A DNA stretch of 64,000 nucleotides from the NCBI GenBank assembly GCA_964036045.1, contig OZ038385.1, forward strand, positions 38,143,218 to 38,207,217. Reading direction: 5' to 3'. The notes under the pieces are model-generated. The model saw only the letters and a program-made list of their open reading frames with translations, made no database searches and was not told the DNA's origin. Numbering within the stretch: position 1 is the first letter of the stretch; each line of letters begins with the position of its first letter. Below are positions 14,501 to 29,230 of the stretch, in pieces. A program made the translations under genes and the position numbers. Origin of the DNA: Eutreptiella sp. 'Long Island Sound 2002'. Lineage: Eukaryota; Euglenozoa; Euglenophyceae; Eutreptiales; Eutreptiaceae.

Positions 14501-17500
14501 TCCGGAACCACCGGAACATGTTCCGGAACCACCGGAAGATGTTCCGGGACCACCGGAACATGTTCCGCAAGCACCGGAACATTTTCCGGAACCACCGGAA
14601 CATGTTCCGGGAGCACCGGAACATGTTCCGGAACCACCGGAACATGTTCCGCAAGCACCGGAACATGTTCCTGAAGCACCAGAACATGTTCCGGGACCAC
14701 CGGAACATGTTCCGGAACCACCGGAGCATGTTCCGGGACCACCGGAACATGTTCCGGAACCACCGGAACATGTTCCGGAACCACCGGAACATGTTCCGGG
14801 AACACCGGAACATGTTCGCGAACCACCGGAACATGTTCCGGGACCACCGGAACATGTTCCGGACGCACCGTAACATGTTCCGGAACCACCGGAACATGTT
14901 CCGGGAGCACCGGAACATGTTCCGGAACCACCGGAACATGTTCCGGAACCACCGGAACATGTTCCGGGACCACCGGAACATGTTCCGGGACCACCAGAAC
15001 ATGTTCCCGAAGCACCGGAACATGTTCCGGGACCACCGGAACATGTTCCGGAACCACGGGAACATGTTCTGGAAGCACCGGAACAGGTTCCGCAAGCACC
15101 GGAACATGTTCTGGGAGCACCGGAACATGTTCCGGGACCACCGGAACATGTTCCGCAAGCACCGGAACATGTTCCGCAAGCACCGGAACATGTTCCGGGA
15201 CCACCGGAACATGTTCCGGAACCACCGGAACATGTTCCGGCACCACCGGAGCATGTGCCGGGACCACCGGAACATGTTCCGGAACCACCGGAACATGTTC
15301 CGGGACCACCGGAACATGTTCCGGAACCACCGGAGCATGTGCCGGGACCACCGGAACATGTTCCGGAACCACCGGAACATGTTCCGGAAGCACCGGAACA
15401 TGTTCCGGGACCACCAGAACATGTTCCGGAAGCATCGGAACATGTTCTGCAAGCACCGGAACATGTTCCGGGACCACCGCAACATGTTCCGGAACCACCT
15501 GAACATCTTCCGGGAGCACCGGAACATGTTCCGGGACCACCGGAACATGTTCCGGAACCACCGGAGCATGTTCCGGGACCACCGGAACATGTTCCGGAAC
15601 CACCGGAACATGTTCCGGGACCACCGGAACATGTTCCGCAAGCACCGGAACATGTTCCGGAACCACCGGAACATGTTCCGGAACCACTGGTGCATGTTCC
15701 GGGACCACCGGTACATGTTCCGGAACCACCGGAACATGTTCCGGAAGCACCGGAACATGTTCCGAGACCACCAGAACATGTTCCGGGACCACCGGAACAT
15801 GTTCCGGGAGCACCGGAACATGTTCCGGAACCACCGGAACATCTTCCGGTAGCACCGGAACATGTTCCGGAACCACCGGAACATCTTCCGGGAGCACCGG
15901 AACATGTTCTGGAACCACCGAAACATGTTCCGGAACCACCGGAACATGTTCCAGGACCACCGGAACATGTTCCGCAAGCACCGGAACATGTTCCGGAACC
16001 ACCGGAACATGTTCCGGGAGCACCGGAACATGTTCCGAAACCACCGGAACATGTTCCGCAAGCACCGGAACATGTTCCGGAACAACCGGAACATGTTCCA
16101 GAACCACCGGAACATGTTCCGGGACCACCGGAACATGTTCCTGAAGCACCGGAACATGTTCCGGGACCACCGGAACATGTTCCGGAACCACCGGAGCATG
16201 TGCCGGGACCACCGGAACATGTTCCGGAACCACCGGAACATGTTCCGCAAGCACCGGAACATGTTCCTGAAGCACCGGAACATGTTCCGGGAGCACCGGA
16301 ACATGTTCCGGGAGCACCGGAACATGTTCCTGAAGCACCGGAACATGTTCCGGGAGCACCGGAACATGTTCCGGAAGCACCGGAACATCTTCCGGGAGCA
16401 CCGGAACATGTTCCGGAACCACCGGAAGATGTTCCGGAACCACCGGAAGATGTTCCAGGAGCACCGGAACATACTCCGGAACCACCGGAACATGTTCCGG
16501 GAATACCGGAACATGTTCGGGAACCACCGGAACATGTTCCGGGACCACCGGAACATGTTCCTGAAGCAGCGGAACATGTTCCGGGACCACCGGAACATGT
16601 TCCGGAACCACCGGAGCATGTGCCGGGACCACCGGAACATGTTCCGGAACCACCGGAACATGTTCCGGAAGCACCGGAACATGTTCCGCAAGCACCGGAA
16701 CATGTTCCAGGACCACCGGAACATGTTCCGGAACCACCGGAACATCTTCCGGGAGCACCGGAACATGTTCCGGAACCACCGGAACATGTTCCGCAAGCAC
16801 CGGAACATGTTCCGGAACCACCGGAACATGTTCCGGAACCACCGGAACATGTTCCGGGAACACCGGAACATGTTCGCGAACCACCGGAACATGTTCCGGA
16901 ACCACCGGAACAATTTCCGGGAGCACCGGAACATGTTCCGGAACCACCGGAACATCTTCCGGGAGCACCGGAACATGTTCCGGAACCACCGAAACATGTT
17001 CCGGAACCACCGGAACATGTTCCGGGACCACCGGAACATGTTCCGCAAGCACCGGAACATGTTCCGGAACCACCGGAACATGTTCCGGGAGCACCGGAAC
17101 ATGTTCCGAAACCACCGGAACATGTTCCGGCACCACCGGAGCATGTGCCGGGACCACCGGAACATGTTCCAGAACCACCGGAACATGTTCCGGGACCACC
17201 GGAACATGTTCCGGAACCACCAGAGCATGTGCCGGGACCACCGGAACATGTTCCGGGAGCACCGGAACATGTTCCGGGACCACCAGAACATGTTCCGGAA
17301 GCATCGGAACATGTTCCGCAAGCACCGGAACATGTTCCGGGACCACCGCAACATGTTCCGGAACCACCTGAACATCTTCCGGGAGCACCGAAACATGTTC
17401 CGGAACCACCGGAAGATGTTCCGGGAGCACCGAAACATGTTCCGGAACCACCGGAAGATGTTCCGGGACCACCGGAACATGTTCCGGAACCACCGGAACA

Positions 17501-20443
17501 TGTTCCGGTGCTCCCGGAACATGTTCCGGAACCACCGGAACATGTTCCGGAACCACCGGAACATGTTCCGGGACCACCGGAACATGTTCCGGAACCACCG
17601 GAGCATGTGCCGGAAGCACCGGAACATGTTCCGGAACCACCGGAACATCTTCCGGAACCACCGGAACATGTTCCGGGAACACCGGAACATGTTCCGGAAC
17701 CACCGGAACATGTTCCGGGACCACCGGAACATGTTCCGGAACCACCGGAACATGTTCCGGAACCACCGGAACATCTTCCGGGAGCACCGGAACATGTTCC
17801 GGAACCACCGGAAGATGTTCCGGAACCACCGGAAGATGTTCCAGGAGCACCGGAACATACTCCGGAAGCACCGGAACATGTTCCGGGAATACCGGAACAT
17901 GTTCGGGAACCACCGGAACATGTTCCAGGAGCACCGGAACATACTCCGGAACCACCGGAACATGTTCCGGGACCACCGGAACATGTTCCGGAACCACCGG
18001 AGCATGTGCCGGGACCACCGGAACATGTTCCGGAACCACCGGAACATGTTCCGGAAGCACCGGAACATGTTCCGCAAGCACCGGAACATGTTCCAGGACC
18101 ACCGGAACATGTTCCGGAACCACCGGAACATCTTCCGGGAGCACCGAAACATGTTCCGGAACCACCGGAACATGTTCCGCAAGCACCGGAACATGTTCCG
18201 GAACCACCGGAACATGTTCCGGAACCACCGGAACATGTTCCGGGAACACCGGAACATGTTCGCGAACCACCGGAACATGTTCCGGGACCACCGGAACATG
18301 TTCCGGAAGCACCGTAACATGTTCCGGAACCACCGGAACATGTTCCGGGAGCACCGGAACATGTTCCGGAACCACCGGAACATGTTCCGGAACCACCGGA
18401 ACATGTTCCGGGACCACCGGAACATGTTCCGGGACCACCAGAACATGTTCCCGAAGCACCGGAACATGTTCCGGGACCACCGGAACATGTTCCGGAACCA
18501 CCGGAACATGTTCTGGAAGCACCGGAACATGTTCCGCAAGCACCGGAACATGTTCTGGGAGCACCGGAACATGTTCCGGGACCACCGGAACATGTTCCGC
18601 AAGCACCGGAACATGTTCCGCAAGCACCGGAACATGTTCCGGGACCACCGGAACATGTTCCGGAACCACCGGAACATGTTCCGGCACCACCGGAGCATGT
18701 GCCGGGACCACCGGAACATGTTCCAGAACCACCGGAACATGTTCCGGGACCACCGGAACATGTTCCGGAACCACCGGAGCATGTGCCGGGACCACCGGAA
18801 CATGTTCCGGGAGCACCGGAACATGTTCCGGGACCACCAGAACATGTTCCGGAAGCATCGGAACATGTTCCGCAAGCACCGGAACATGTTCCGGGACCAC
18901 CGCAACATGTTCCGGAACCACCTGAACATCTTCCGGGAGCACCGAAACATGTTCCGGAACCACCGGAAGATGTTCCGGAACCACCGGAAGATGTTCCGGG
19001 AGCACCGGAACATGTTCCGGGACCACCGGAACATGTTCCGGAACCACCGGAACATGTTCCGGAACCACCGGAACATGTTCCGGGACCACCGGAACATGTT
19101 CCGGAACCACCGGAGCATGTGCCGGAAGCACCGGAACATGTTCCGGAACCACCGGAACATCTTCCGGAACCACCGGAACATGTTCCGGGAACACCGGAAC
19201 ATGTTCCGGAACCACCGGAACATGTTCCGGGACCACCGGAACATGTTCCGGAACCACCGGAACATGTTCCGGAACCACCGGAACATGTTCCGGAACCACC
19301 GGAACATGTTCCGGAACCACCGGAACATGTTCCGGGACCACCGGAACATGTTCCGGGACCACCGGAACATGTTCCCGAAGCACCAGAACATGTTCCGCGA
19401 CCGCCGGAACATGTTCCGGAACCACCGGAACATGTTCCGACACCACCGGAACATGTTCGGGAACCACCGGAACATGTTCCGGAAGCACCGGAACATGTTC
19501 CGCAAGCACCGGAACATGTTCTGGGAGCACCAGAACATGTTCCGGGACCACCGGAACATGTTCTGCAAGCACCGGAACATGTTCCGCAAGCACCGGAACA
19601 TGTTCCGGGACCACCTGAACATGTTCCGGAACCACCGGAACATGTTCCGGCACCGGAACATGTTCCGGGACCAGCAGAACATGTTCCTGAACCACCGGAA
19701 CATGTTCTGCAAGCACCGGAACATGTTCCGCAAGCACCGGAACATGTTCCGGGACCACCGGAACATGTTCCGGAACCACCGGAACATGTTCCGGAAGCAC
19801 CAGAACATGTTCCGAGACCACCAGAACATGTTCCAGAAGCACCGGAACATGTTCCGGGACCACCGGAACATGTTCCAGGAGCACCGCAACATGTTCCGGA
19901 ACCACTAGAACATCTTCCGGCTGCACCGGAACATGTTCCGGAACCACTGGAACATCTTCCGGCTGCACCGGAACATGTTCCGGAACCACTGGAACATCTT
20001 CCGGGAGCACCGGAACATGTTCCGGAACCACCGGAACATGTTCTGCAAGCACCGGAACATGTTCCGGAACCACCAGAACATGTTCCGGAACCACCGGAAC
20101 ATGTTCTGCAAGCACCGGAACATGTTCCGGGACCCCCGGAACATGTTCTGGAACCACCGGAACATGTTCCGGAAGCACCGGAACATGCTCCGCAAGCACC
20201 GGAACATCTTCAGGGAGCACCGGAACATGTTCCAGAACCACCGAAACATCTTCCGGGACCACCGGAACATGTTCCGGAACCACCGGAACATGTTCTCGAA
20301 CCACCGGAACATGTTCCGGAACCACCGGAAGATGTTCCGGGAGCACCGGAACATGTTCCGGAACCACCGGAACATGTTCCGGAACCACCGGAAAATGTTC
20401 CGGGACCACCGGAACATGTTCCTGAAGCACCGGAACATGTTCC

Positions 20444-20537
20444 GGTGGTTCCGGAACATGTTCCGGTGCTTGCGAAACATGTTCCGGTGGTTCCGGAACA
20501 TGTTCCGGTGGTTCCGGAACATGTTCCGGTGCTCCCT
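20444..20537 (-). repeat. Run of satellite units with inverted spacers
   Basis: The spacers switch to TGGTT, TGCTT and TGCTC and back to the plus orientation at a GGGAGCACC unit, without loss of palindrome phase. A similar run (same first three spacers, preceded by the same CTGAAGCACC unit) lies at 22797-22868. The two runs probably share a duplication origin. Confidence 0.88.
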
Positions 20538-21542
20538 GAACATCTTCCGGGAGCACCGGAACATGTTCCGGAACCACCGGAAGATGTTCCGGAACCACCG
20601 GAAGATGTTCCGGGAGCACCGGAACATATTCCGGAACCACCGGAACATGTTCCGGAACCACCGGAACATGTTCCGCAAGCACCGGAACATTTTCTGGAAC
20701 CACCGGAACATGTTCCGGAACCACCGGAACATGTTCCGGGAACACCGGAACATGTTCCGAAACCACCGGAACATGTTCCGGAAGCACCGTAACATGTTCC
20801 GGAAGCACCGGAACATGTTCCGGGAGCACCGGAACATGTTCCAGAACCACCGGAACATGTTCCGGAACCACCGGAACATGTTCCGGAACCACCGGAACAT
20901 GTTCCGGGTCCACCGGAACATGTTCCGGGACCACGAGAACATGTTCCCGAAGCACCGGAACATGTTCCGGGACCACCGGATCATGTTCCGGAACCACCGG
21001 AACATCTTCCGACACCACCGGAACATGTTCTGGGAGCACCGGAACATGTTCCGGGACCACCGCAACATGTTCCGCAAGCACCGGAACATGTTCCGCAAGC
21101 ACCGGAACATGTTCCGGGACCACCGGAACATGTTCCGGAACCACCGGAACATGTTCCGCAAGCACCGGAACATGTTCCGGAACCAGCAGAACATGTTCCG
21201 GAACCACCGGAACATGTTCCGGAACCACTGGAGCATGTTCCGGGACCACCGGAACATGTTCCGGAACCACCGGAACATGTTCCGGAACCACCGGAAGATG
21301 TTCCGGGAGCACCGGAACATGTTCCGGAACCACCGGAACATGTTCTGCAAGCACCGGAACATGTTCCTGAACCACCAGAACATGTTCCGGAACCACCGGA
21401 ACATGTTCCGGGAACACCGGAACATGTTCCGGAACCACCGGAACATGTTCCGGGACCACCGGAACATGTTCGCCAAGCACGGGAACATGTTCCGGGACCA
21501 CCGGAACATGTTCCGCAAGCACCGGAACATGTTTCGGGACCA

Positions 21543-22560
21543 CCGGAGCATGTTCTGGAACCACCGGAACATGTTCCGGAAGCACCGGAACATGCTCCGC
21601 AAGCACCGGAACATGTTCGAGGACCACCGGAACATGTTGCGGGAGCACCGGAACATGTTCCGGAACCACAGGAACATCTTCCGGGAGCACCGGAACATGT
21701 TCCGGAACCACCGGAACATGTTCTGCAACCACCGGCACATGTTCCGGAACCACCAGAACATGTTCCGGAACCACCGGAACATGTTCCGGGAACACCGGAA
21801 CATGTTCCGGAACCACCGGAACATGTTCCGGGACCACCGGAACATGTTCCGGGAGCACCGGAACATGTTCCTGAACCACCAGAACATGTTCCGGAACCAC
21901 CGGAACATGTTCCGGGAACACCGGAACATGTTCCGGAACCACCGGAACATGTTCCGGGACCACCGGAACATGTTCCGGGAGCACCGGAACATGTTTTTGA
22001 ACCACCAGAAGATGTTCCGGAACCACCGGAACATGTTCCGGGAACACCGGAACATGTTCCGCAAGCACCGGAACATGTTCCGGGACCACCGGAGCATGTT
22101 CTGGAACCACCGGAACATGTTCCGGAAGCACCGGAACATGCTCCGCAAGCACCGGAACATGTTCGAGGACCACCGGAACATGTTGCGGGAGCACCGGAAC
22201 ATGTTCCGGAACCACAGGAACATCTTCCGGGAGCACCGGAACATGTTCCGGAACCACCGGAACATGTTCTGCAACCACCGGCACATGTTCCGGAACCACG
22301 AGAACATGTTCCGGAACCACCGGAACATGTTCCGGGAACACCGGAACATGTTCCGGAACCACCGGAACATGTTCCGGGACCACCGGAACATGTTCCGCAA
22401 GCACGGGAACATGTTCCGGGACCACCGGAACATGTTCCGCAAGCACCGGAACATTTTGCGGGACCACCGGAGCATGTTCTGGAACCACCGGAACATGTTC
22501 CGGAAGCACTGGAACATGCTCCGCAAGCACCGGAACATGTTCGAGGACCACCGGAACATC
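21543..22560. repeat. Higher-order duplications with 546-bp and 378-bp offsets
   Basis: A marker series (GGAGCATGTTCTGG, then a CATGCTCCG core, then a TTCGAGGACC unit) appears at 21543, 22089 and 22467. The offsets are 546 bp (26 units) and 378 bp (18 units). Spacer order around the markers is also conserved. Confidence 0.8.
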
Positions 22561-22796
22561 TTCCGGGAGCACCGGAACATGTTCCGGAACCACAGGAACA
22601 TCTTCAGGGAGCACCGGAACATGTTGCAGAACCACCGAAACATCTTCCGGGACCACCGGGACATGTTCCGGAACCACCGGAACATGTTCCGGGAGCACCG
22701 GAACATGTTCCGGAATCACCGGAACATGTTCCGCAAGCACCGGAAAATGTTCCGGGGCCACCGGAACATGTTCCTGAAGCACCGGAACATGTTCCG

Positions 22797-22868
22797 GTGG
22801 TTCCGGAACATGTTCCGGTGCTTGCGGAACATGTTCCGGTGGTTCCGGAACATGTTCCGGTGCTCCCG
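22797..22868 (-). repeat. Run of satellite units with inverted spacers
   Basis: The spacers are TGGTT, TGCTT, TGGTT and TGCTC, flanked on both sides by plus-oriented units with continuous 21-bp core spacing. Confidence 0.88.
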
Positions 22869-23830
22869 GAAGATGTTCCGGAACCACCGGAAGATGTTCC
22901 GGGAGCACCGGAACATGTTCCGGAAGCACCGGAACATGTTCCGGGACCACCGGAACATGTTCTGCAAGAACCGGAACATGTTCCGGGACCACCGGAACAT
23001 GTTCCGGGAGCACCGGAACATGTTCCGGAACCACCGGAACATCTTCCAGGAGCACCGGAACATGTTCCCGAACCACCGGAACATCTTCCGGGAGCACCGG
23101 AACATGTTCCGGGACCACCGGAACATGTTCCGGGACCACCGGAACATCTTCCGGGAGCACCGGAACATGTTCCGGGACCACCGGAACATGTTCCGGAACC
23201 ACCGCAACATGTTCCGCAAGCACCGGAACATGTTCCGGAACCACCGGAACATGTTCCGGAACCACCGGAACATGTTCCGGGAACACCGGAACATGTTCCG
23301 CAAGCACCGGAACATGTTCCGGGACCACCGGAACATGTTCCCGGACCACCGGAACATGTTCCGGGACCACCGGAACATGTTCCGGAACCACCGGAACATG
23401 TTCCTAGACCACCAGAACATGTTCCGGAACCACCGGAAGATGTTCCGGGAGCACTGGAACATCTTCCGGGAGCACCGGAACATGTTTCGGAACCACCGGA
23501 ACATCTTCCGGGAGCACCGGAACATGTTCCGGAACCACCGGAACATCTTCCGGAAGCACCGGAACATGTTCCGGAACCACCGGAACATGTTCCGGAACCA
23601 CCGGAAGATGTTCCGGGAGCACCGGAACATGTTCTGGAACCACCGGAACATGTTCCGGAACCACCGGAACATGTTCCGCAAGCACCGAAACATGTTCCGG
23701 AATCACCGGAACATGTTCCGGAACTACCAGAACATGTTCCGGGAACACGGGAACACCGGAACATGTTCCGCAAGCACCGGAACATGTTCCGGAACCACCG
23801 GTACATGTTCCGCAAGCACCGGAACATGTT

Positions 23831-24010
23831 CCGGTGCTCCCGGAACATGTTCCGGTGCTTGCGGAACATGTTCCGGTTCTTCCGGAACATGTTCCGGTGG
23901 TTCCGGAACATGTTCCTGTGCTCCCGGAACATGTTCCGGTGGTTTCGGAACATGTTCCGCTGGTTCCGGAACATGTTCCGGTGGTCCCGGAACATGTTCT
24001 GGTGCTTCAG
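23831..24010 (-). repeat. Longest run of satellite units with inverted spacers
   Basis: About eight consecutive units carry minus-type spacers (TGCTC, TGCTT, TTCTT, TGGTT, TGGTC). The run follows a disturbed unit near 23750, where the spacing slips. The plus orientation resumes at the GGGAGCACC unit after 24010. Confidence 0.88.
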
Positions 24011-27000
24011 GAACATGTTCCGGGAGCACCGGAACATGTTCCGGAACCACCGGAAGATGTTCCGGGAGCACCGGAACATGTTCCGGAACCACCCGAACAT
24101 GTTCCGGGACCACCGTAACATGTTCCGGAACCACCGGAACATGTTCCGAGACCACCGTAACATGTTCCGGAACCACCGGAACATGTTCCGGGACCACCAC
24201 AACATGTTCCGGGAGCACCGGAACATGTTCCGCAAGCACCGGAACATGTTCCGGGACCACCGCAACATCTTCCGGGAGCACCGGAACATGTTCCGGGACC
24301 ACCGGAACATGTTCCGGGACCACCGGAACATCTTCCGGGAGCACCGGAACATGTTCCGGGACCTACGGAACATGTTGCGGAACCACCGGAACATGTTCCG
24401 CAAGCACCGGAACATGTTCCGGAACCACCGGAACATGTTCCGGAACCACCGGAACATGTTCCGGGAACACCGGAACATGTTCCGCAAGCACCGGAACATG
24501 TTCCGGGAGCACCGGAACATGTTCCGCAAGCACCGGAACATGTTCCGGGACCACCGGAAAATGTTCCGGGACCACCGGAACATGTTCCGGAACCACCGGA
24601 ACATGTTCTGGGACCACCGGAACATGTTCCTAGACCACCGGAACATGTTCCGGAACCACCGGAACATGTTCCTAGACCACCGGAACATGTTCCGGAACCA
24701 CCGGAACATGTTCCTAGACCACCGGAACATGTTCCGGAACCACCGGAACATGTTCCGGAACCACCGGAAGAAGTTCCGGGAGCACCGGAACATCTTCCGG
24801 GAGCACCGGAACATGGTCCGGAACCACCGGAACATCTTCCGGGAGCACCGGAACATGTTCCGGAACCACCGGAACATCTTCCGGGAGCACCGGAACATGT
24901 TCCGGAACCACCGGAACATGTTCCGGAACCACCGGAACATGTTCCGGAACCACCGGAACATGTTCCGGGACCACCGGAACATGTTCCGGAACCACCGGAA
25001 CATGTTCCGCAAGCACCGGAACATGTTCCGGAACCACCGGAACATGTTCCGGAACCACCGGAAGACGTTCCGGGAGCATCGGAACATGTTCCGGAACCAC
25101 CGGAACATGTTCCGGCAGCACCGGAACATGTTCCGGAACCACCGGAACATGTTCCGGGACCACCGGAACATGTTCCGGAAGCACCGGAACATGTTCCGGA
25201 AGCACCGGAACATGTTCCGCAAGAACCGGAACATGTTCCGGGACCACCAGAACATGTTCCGGAACCACCGGAACATGTTCCGCAAGAACCGGAACATGTT
25301 CCGGGACCACCGGAACATGTTCCGGGAGCACCGGAAAATGTTCCGGAACCACCGGAACATCTTCCAGGAGCACCGGAACATGTTCCGGAACCACCGGAAC
25401 ATCTTCCGGGAGCACCGGAACATGTTCCGGGACCACCGGAACATGTTCCGGAACCACCGCAACATGTTCCGCAAGCACCGGAACATGTTCCGGAACCACC
25501 GGAACATGTTCCGGAACCACCGGAACATGTTCCGGGAACACCGGAACATGTTCCGCAAGCACCGGAACATGTTCCGGGACCACCGGAACATGTTCCGGGA
25601 CCACCGGAACATGTTCCGGGACCACCGGAACATGTTCCGGAACCACCGGAACATGTTCCTAGACCACCGGAACATGTTCCGGAACCACCGGAAGATGTTG
25701 CGGGAGCACTGGAACATCTTCCGGGAGCACCGGAACATGTTTCGGAACCACCGGAACATCTTCCGGGAGCACCGGAACATATTCCGGAACCACCGGAACA
25801 TCTTCCGGAAGCACCGGAACATGTTCCGGAACCACCGGAACATGTTCCGGAACCACCGGAAGATGTTCCGGGAGCACCGGAACATGTTCTGGAACCACCG
25901 GAACATGTTCCGGAACCACCGGAACATGTTCCGCAAGCACCGGAACATGTTCCGGAACCACCGGAACATGTTCCGGAACTACCAGAACATGTTCCGGGAA
26001 CACCGGAACATGTTCCGCAAGCACCGGAACATGTTCCGGAACCACCGGAACATGTTCCGCAAGCACCGGAACATGTTCCGGGACCACCGGAACATGTTCC
26101 GGGACCACCGGAACATGTTCCGGAACCACCGGAACATGTTCCGGGACCACCGGAACATGTTCCGGGACCACCAGAACATGTTCCGGAACCACCGGAACAT
26201 GTTCCGCAAGACTGGAACATGTTCCGGGACCACCGGAACATGTTCCGGGACCACCGGAACATGTTCCGGAACCACCGGAACATGTTCCGGGACCACCGGA
26301 ACATGTTCTGGGACCACCAGAACATGTTCCGGAACCACCGGAACATGTTCCGCAAGCACCGGAACATGTTCCGGGACCACCGGAACATGTTCCGGAAGCA
26401 CCGGAACATGTTCCGGAACCACCGGAACATGTTCCGGGGCCACCGGAACATCTTCCGGGAGCACCGGAACATGTTCCGGAACCACCGGAACATGTTCCGG
26501 AACCACTGAAACATGTTCCGCAAGCACCGGAATATGTTCGGGAACCACCGGAACATGTTCCGGGACCGACGGAACATGTTCCGGGACCACCGGAACATGT
26601 TCCGGGACCACCGGAACATGTTCCGGAACCACCGGAACATGTTCCGGGAGCACCGGGTCATCTTCCGGAACCACCGGAACATGTTCCGGAACCACCGGAA
26701 CATGTTCCGAGACCACCGGAACATGTTCCGGAACCACCGGAACATGTTCCGGGACCACCGGAACATGTTCCTGAAGCACCGGAACATGTTCCGGAACCAG
26801 CGGAACATGTTCCGAAACCACCGGAACATGTTCCGGGAGCACCGGAACATGTTCCGGAACCACCGGAACATGTTCCGGGACCACCGGAACATGTTCCGCA
26901 AGCACCGGAACATTTTCCGGGAGCACCAGAACATGTTCCGGGGCCACCGGAACATGTTCCGGGAGCACCGGAACATGTTCCGGAACAACCGGAACATGTT

Positions 27001-29230
27001 CCGGAACCACCGGAAGATGTTTCGGGAGCACCGGAACATGTTCCGGAACCCACGGAACATGTTCCGGCAGCACCGGAACATGTTCCGCAAGCACAGGAAC
27101 ATGTTCCTGAACCACCCGAACATGTTCCGGAACCACCGGAACATGTTCCGGCAGCACCGGAACATGTTCCGGAACCACCGGAACATGTTCCAGGAACACC
27201 GGAACATGTTCCAGAACCACTGGAACATGTTCTAGCAGCACCGCAACATGTTCCGGAACCGCCGGAAGATGTTCCGGGAGCACCGGAACATGTTCCGGAA
27301 CCACCGGAACATGTCCTGGCAGCACCGGAACATGTTCCGGAAGTACCGGAACATGTTCTGGGACCACCGGAACATGTTCTGGGACCACCGGAACATGTTC
27401 CGGGACCACCGGAACATGTTCCGGAAGCACCGGAACATGTTCCGCAAGCACCGGAACATGTTCCGGGACCACCGGAACATGTTCCGGAACCACCGGAAGA
27501 TGTTCCGGGAGCACCGGAACATGTTCCGGAACCACCGGAACATGTTCCGGCAGCAACGGAACATGTTCCGGAACCACCGGAACATGTTCCGGAACCAACG
27601 GAACATGTTCCGGGACCACCGGAACCACCGGGACATGTTCCGGGACCACCGGAACATGTTCCGGAACCACCGGAACATGTTCCGGAACCACCGGAAGATG
27701 TTCCGGGAGCACCGGAACATCTTCCGGGAGCACCGGAACATGTTCCGGAACCACCGGAACATCTTTCGGGAGCACCGGAACATGTTCCGGAACCACCGGA
27801 ACATGTTCCGGAACCACCGGAAGATGTTCCGGGAGCACCGGAACATGTTCTGGAACCACCGGAACATGTTCCGGAAGCACCGGAACATGTTCCGCAAGCA
27901 CCGGAACATGTTCCGGAACCACCGGAACATGTTCTGGAACCACCGGAACGCACGCACCGGAACATGTTCCGGGAGCACCCGAACATGTTCCGGGACCACC
28001 GGAACATGTTCCGGAACCACCGGAACATGTTCCGGTGGTCCCGGAACATGTTCCAAAACCACCAGAACATGTTCCGGAATCACCGGAAGACGTTCCGGGA
28101 GCACCGGAATATGTTCCGGAACCACCGGAACATGTTCCAGCAGCACCGGAACATGTTCCGGAACCACCGGAACATGTTCCGGGACCACCGGAACATGTTC
28201 CGGAACCACCGGAACATGTTCCGGAAGCACCGGAACATGTTCCGGAACCACCGGAACATGTTCCGCAAGCACCGGAACATGTTCCGGGACCACCGGAACA
28301 TGTTCCGGGAGCACCCGAACATGTTCCGGAACCACCGGAACATCATCCGGGAGCACCGGAACATGTTCCGGAACCACCGGAACATCTTCCGGGAGCACCG
28401 GAACATGTTCTGGAACCACCGGAACATGTTCCGGAACCACCGGAAGATGTTTGGCGAGCACCGGAACATGTTTCGGGAGCACCGGAACATGTTCCGCAAG
28501 CACCGGAACATGTTCCGGGACCACCGGAACATGTTCCGGGACCACCGGAACATGTTCCGGAACCACCGGAACATGTTCCGGAACCACCGGAACATGTTCC
28601 GGGACCACCGGAACATGTTCCGCAAGCACCGGAACATGTTCCGGAACCAGCGGAACATGTTCCGAAACCACCGGAACATGTTCCGGGAGCACCGGAACAT
28701 GTTCCGGGAGGACCGGAACATGTTCCGGAACCACCGGAACATGTTCCGGGACCGACGGAACCTGTTCCGGGACCACCGGAACATGTTCCTGAAGCACCGG
28801 AACATGTTCCGGAACCAGCGGAACATGTTCCGAAACCACCGGAACATGTTCCGGGAGCACCGGAACATGTTCCGGAACCACCGGAACATGTTCCGGGACC
28901 ACCGGAACATGTTCTGCAAGCACCGGAACATGTTCCGGAAGCACCGGAACATGTTCTGGAAGCACCAGAACATGTTCCGGAAGCACCGGAACATGTTCCG
29001 GGAGCACTGGAACATGTTCCGGAACAACCGGAACATGTTCCGGAACCACCGGAAGATGTTCCGGGAGCACCAGAACATGTTCCGGAACCACCGGAACATG
29101 TTCCGGCAGCACCGGAACATGTTCCGGAACCACCGGAACATGTTCCGGGAACACCGGAACATGTTCCGGAACCACCGGAAGATGTTCCGGGAGCACCGGA
29201 ACATGTTCCGGAACCACCAGAACATGTTCC

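Noticed and set aside
4105-15852. 3,915-codon open frame on the plus strand, and similarly 4,422 codons at 6624-19892 on the minus strand, as giant repetitive proteins
   Set aside because: All six frames are open through the satellite because the 21-bp unit has no stop in any frame. No frame shows preference, unique termini, a promoter or splice structure. Compensating +1/-1 changes near 6625 and 7398 need no selection when every frame is open.
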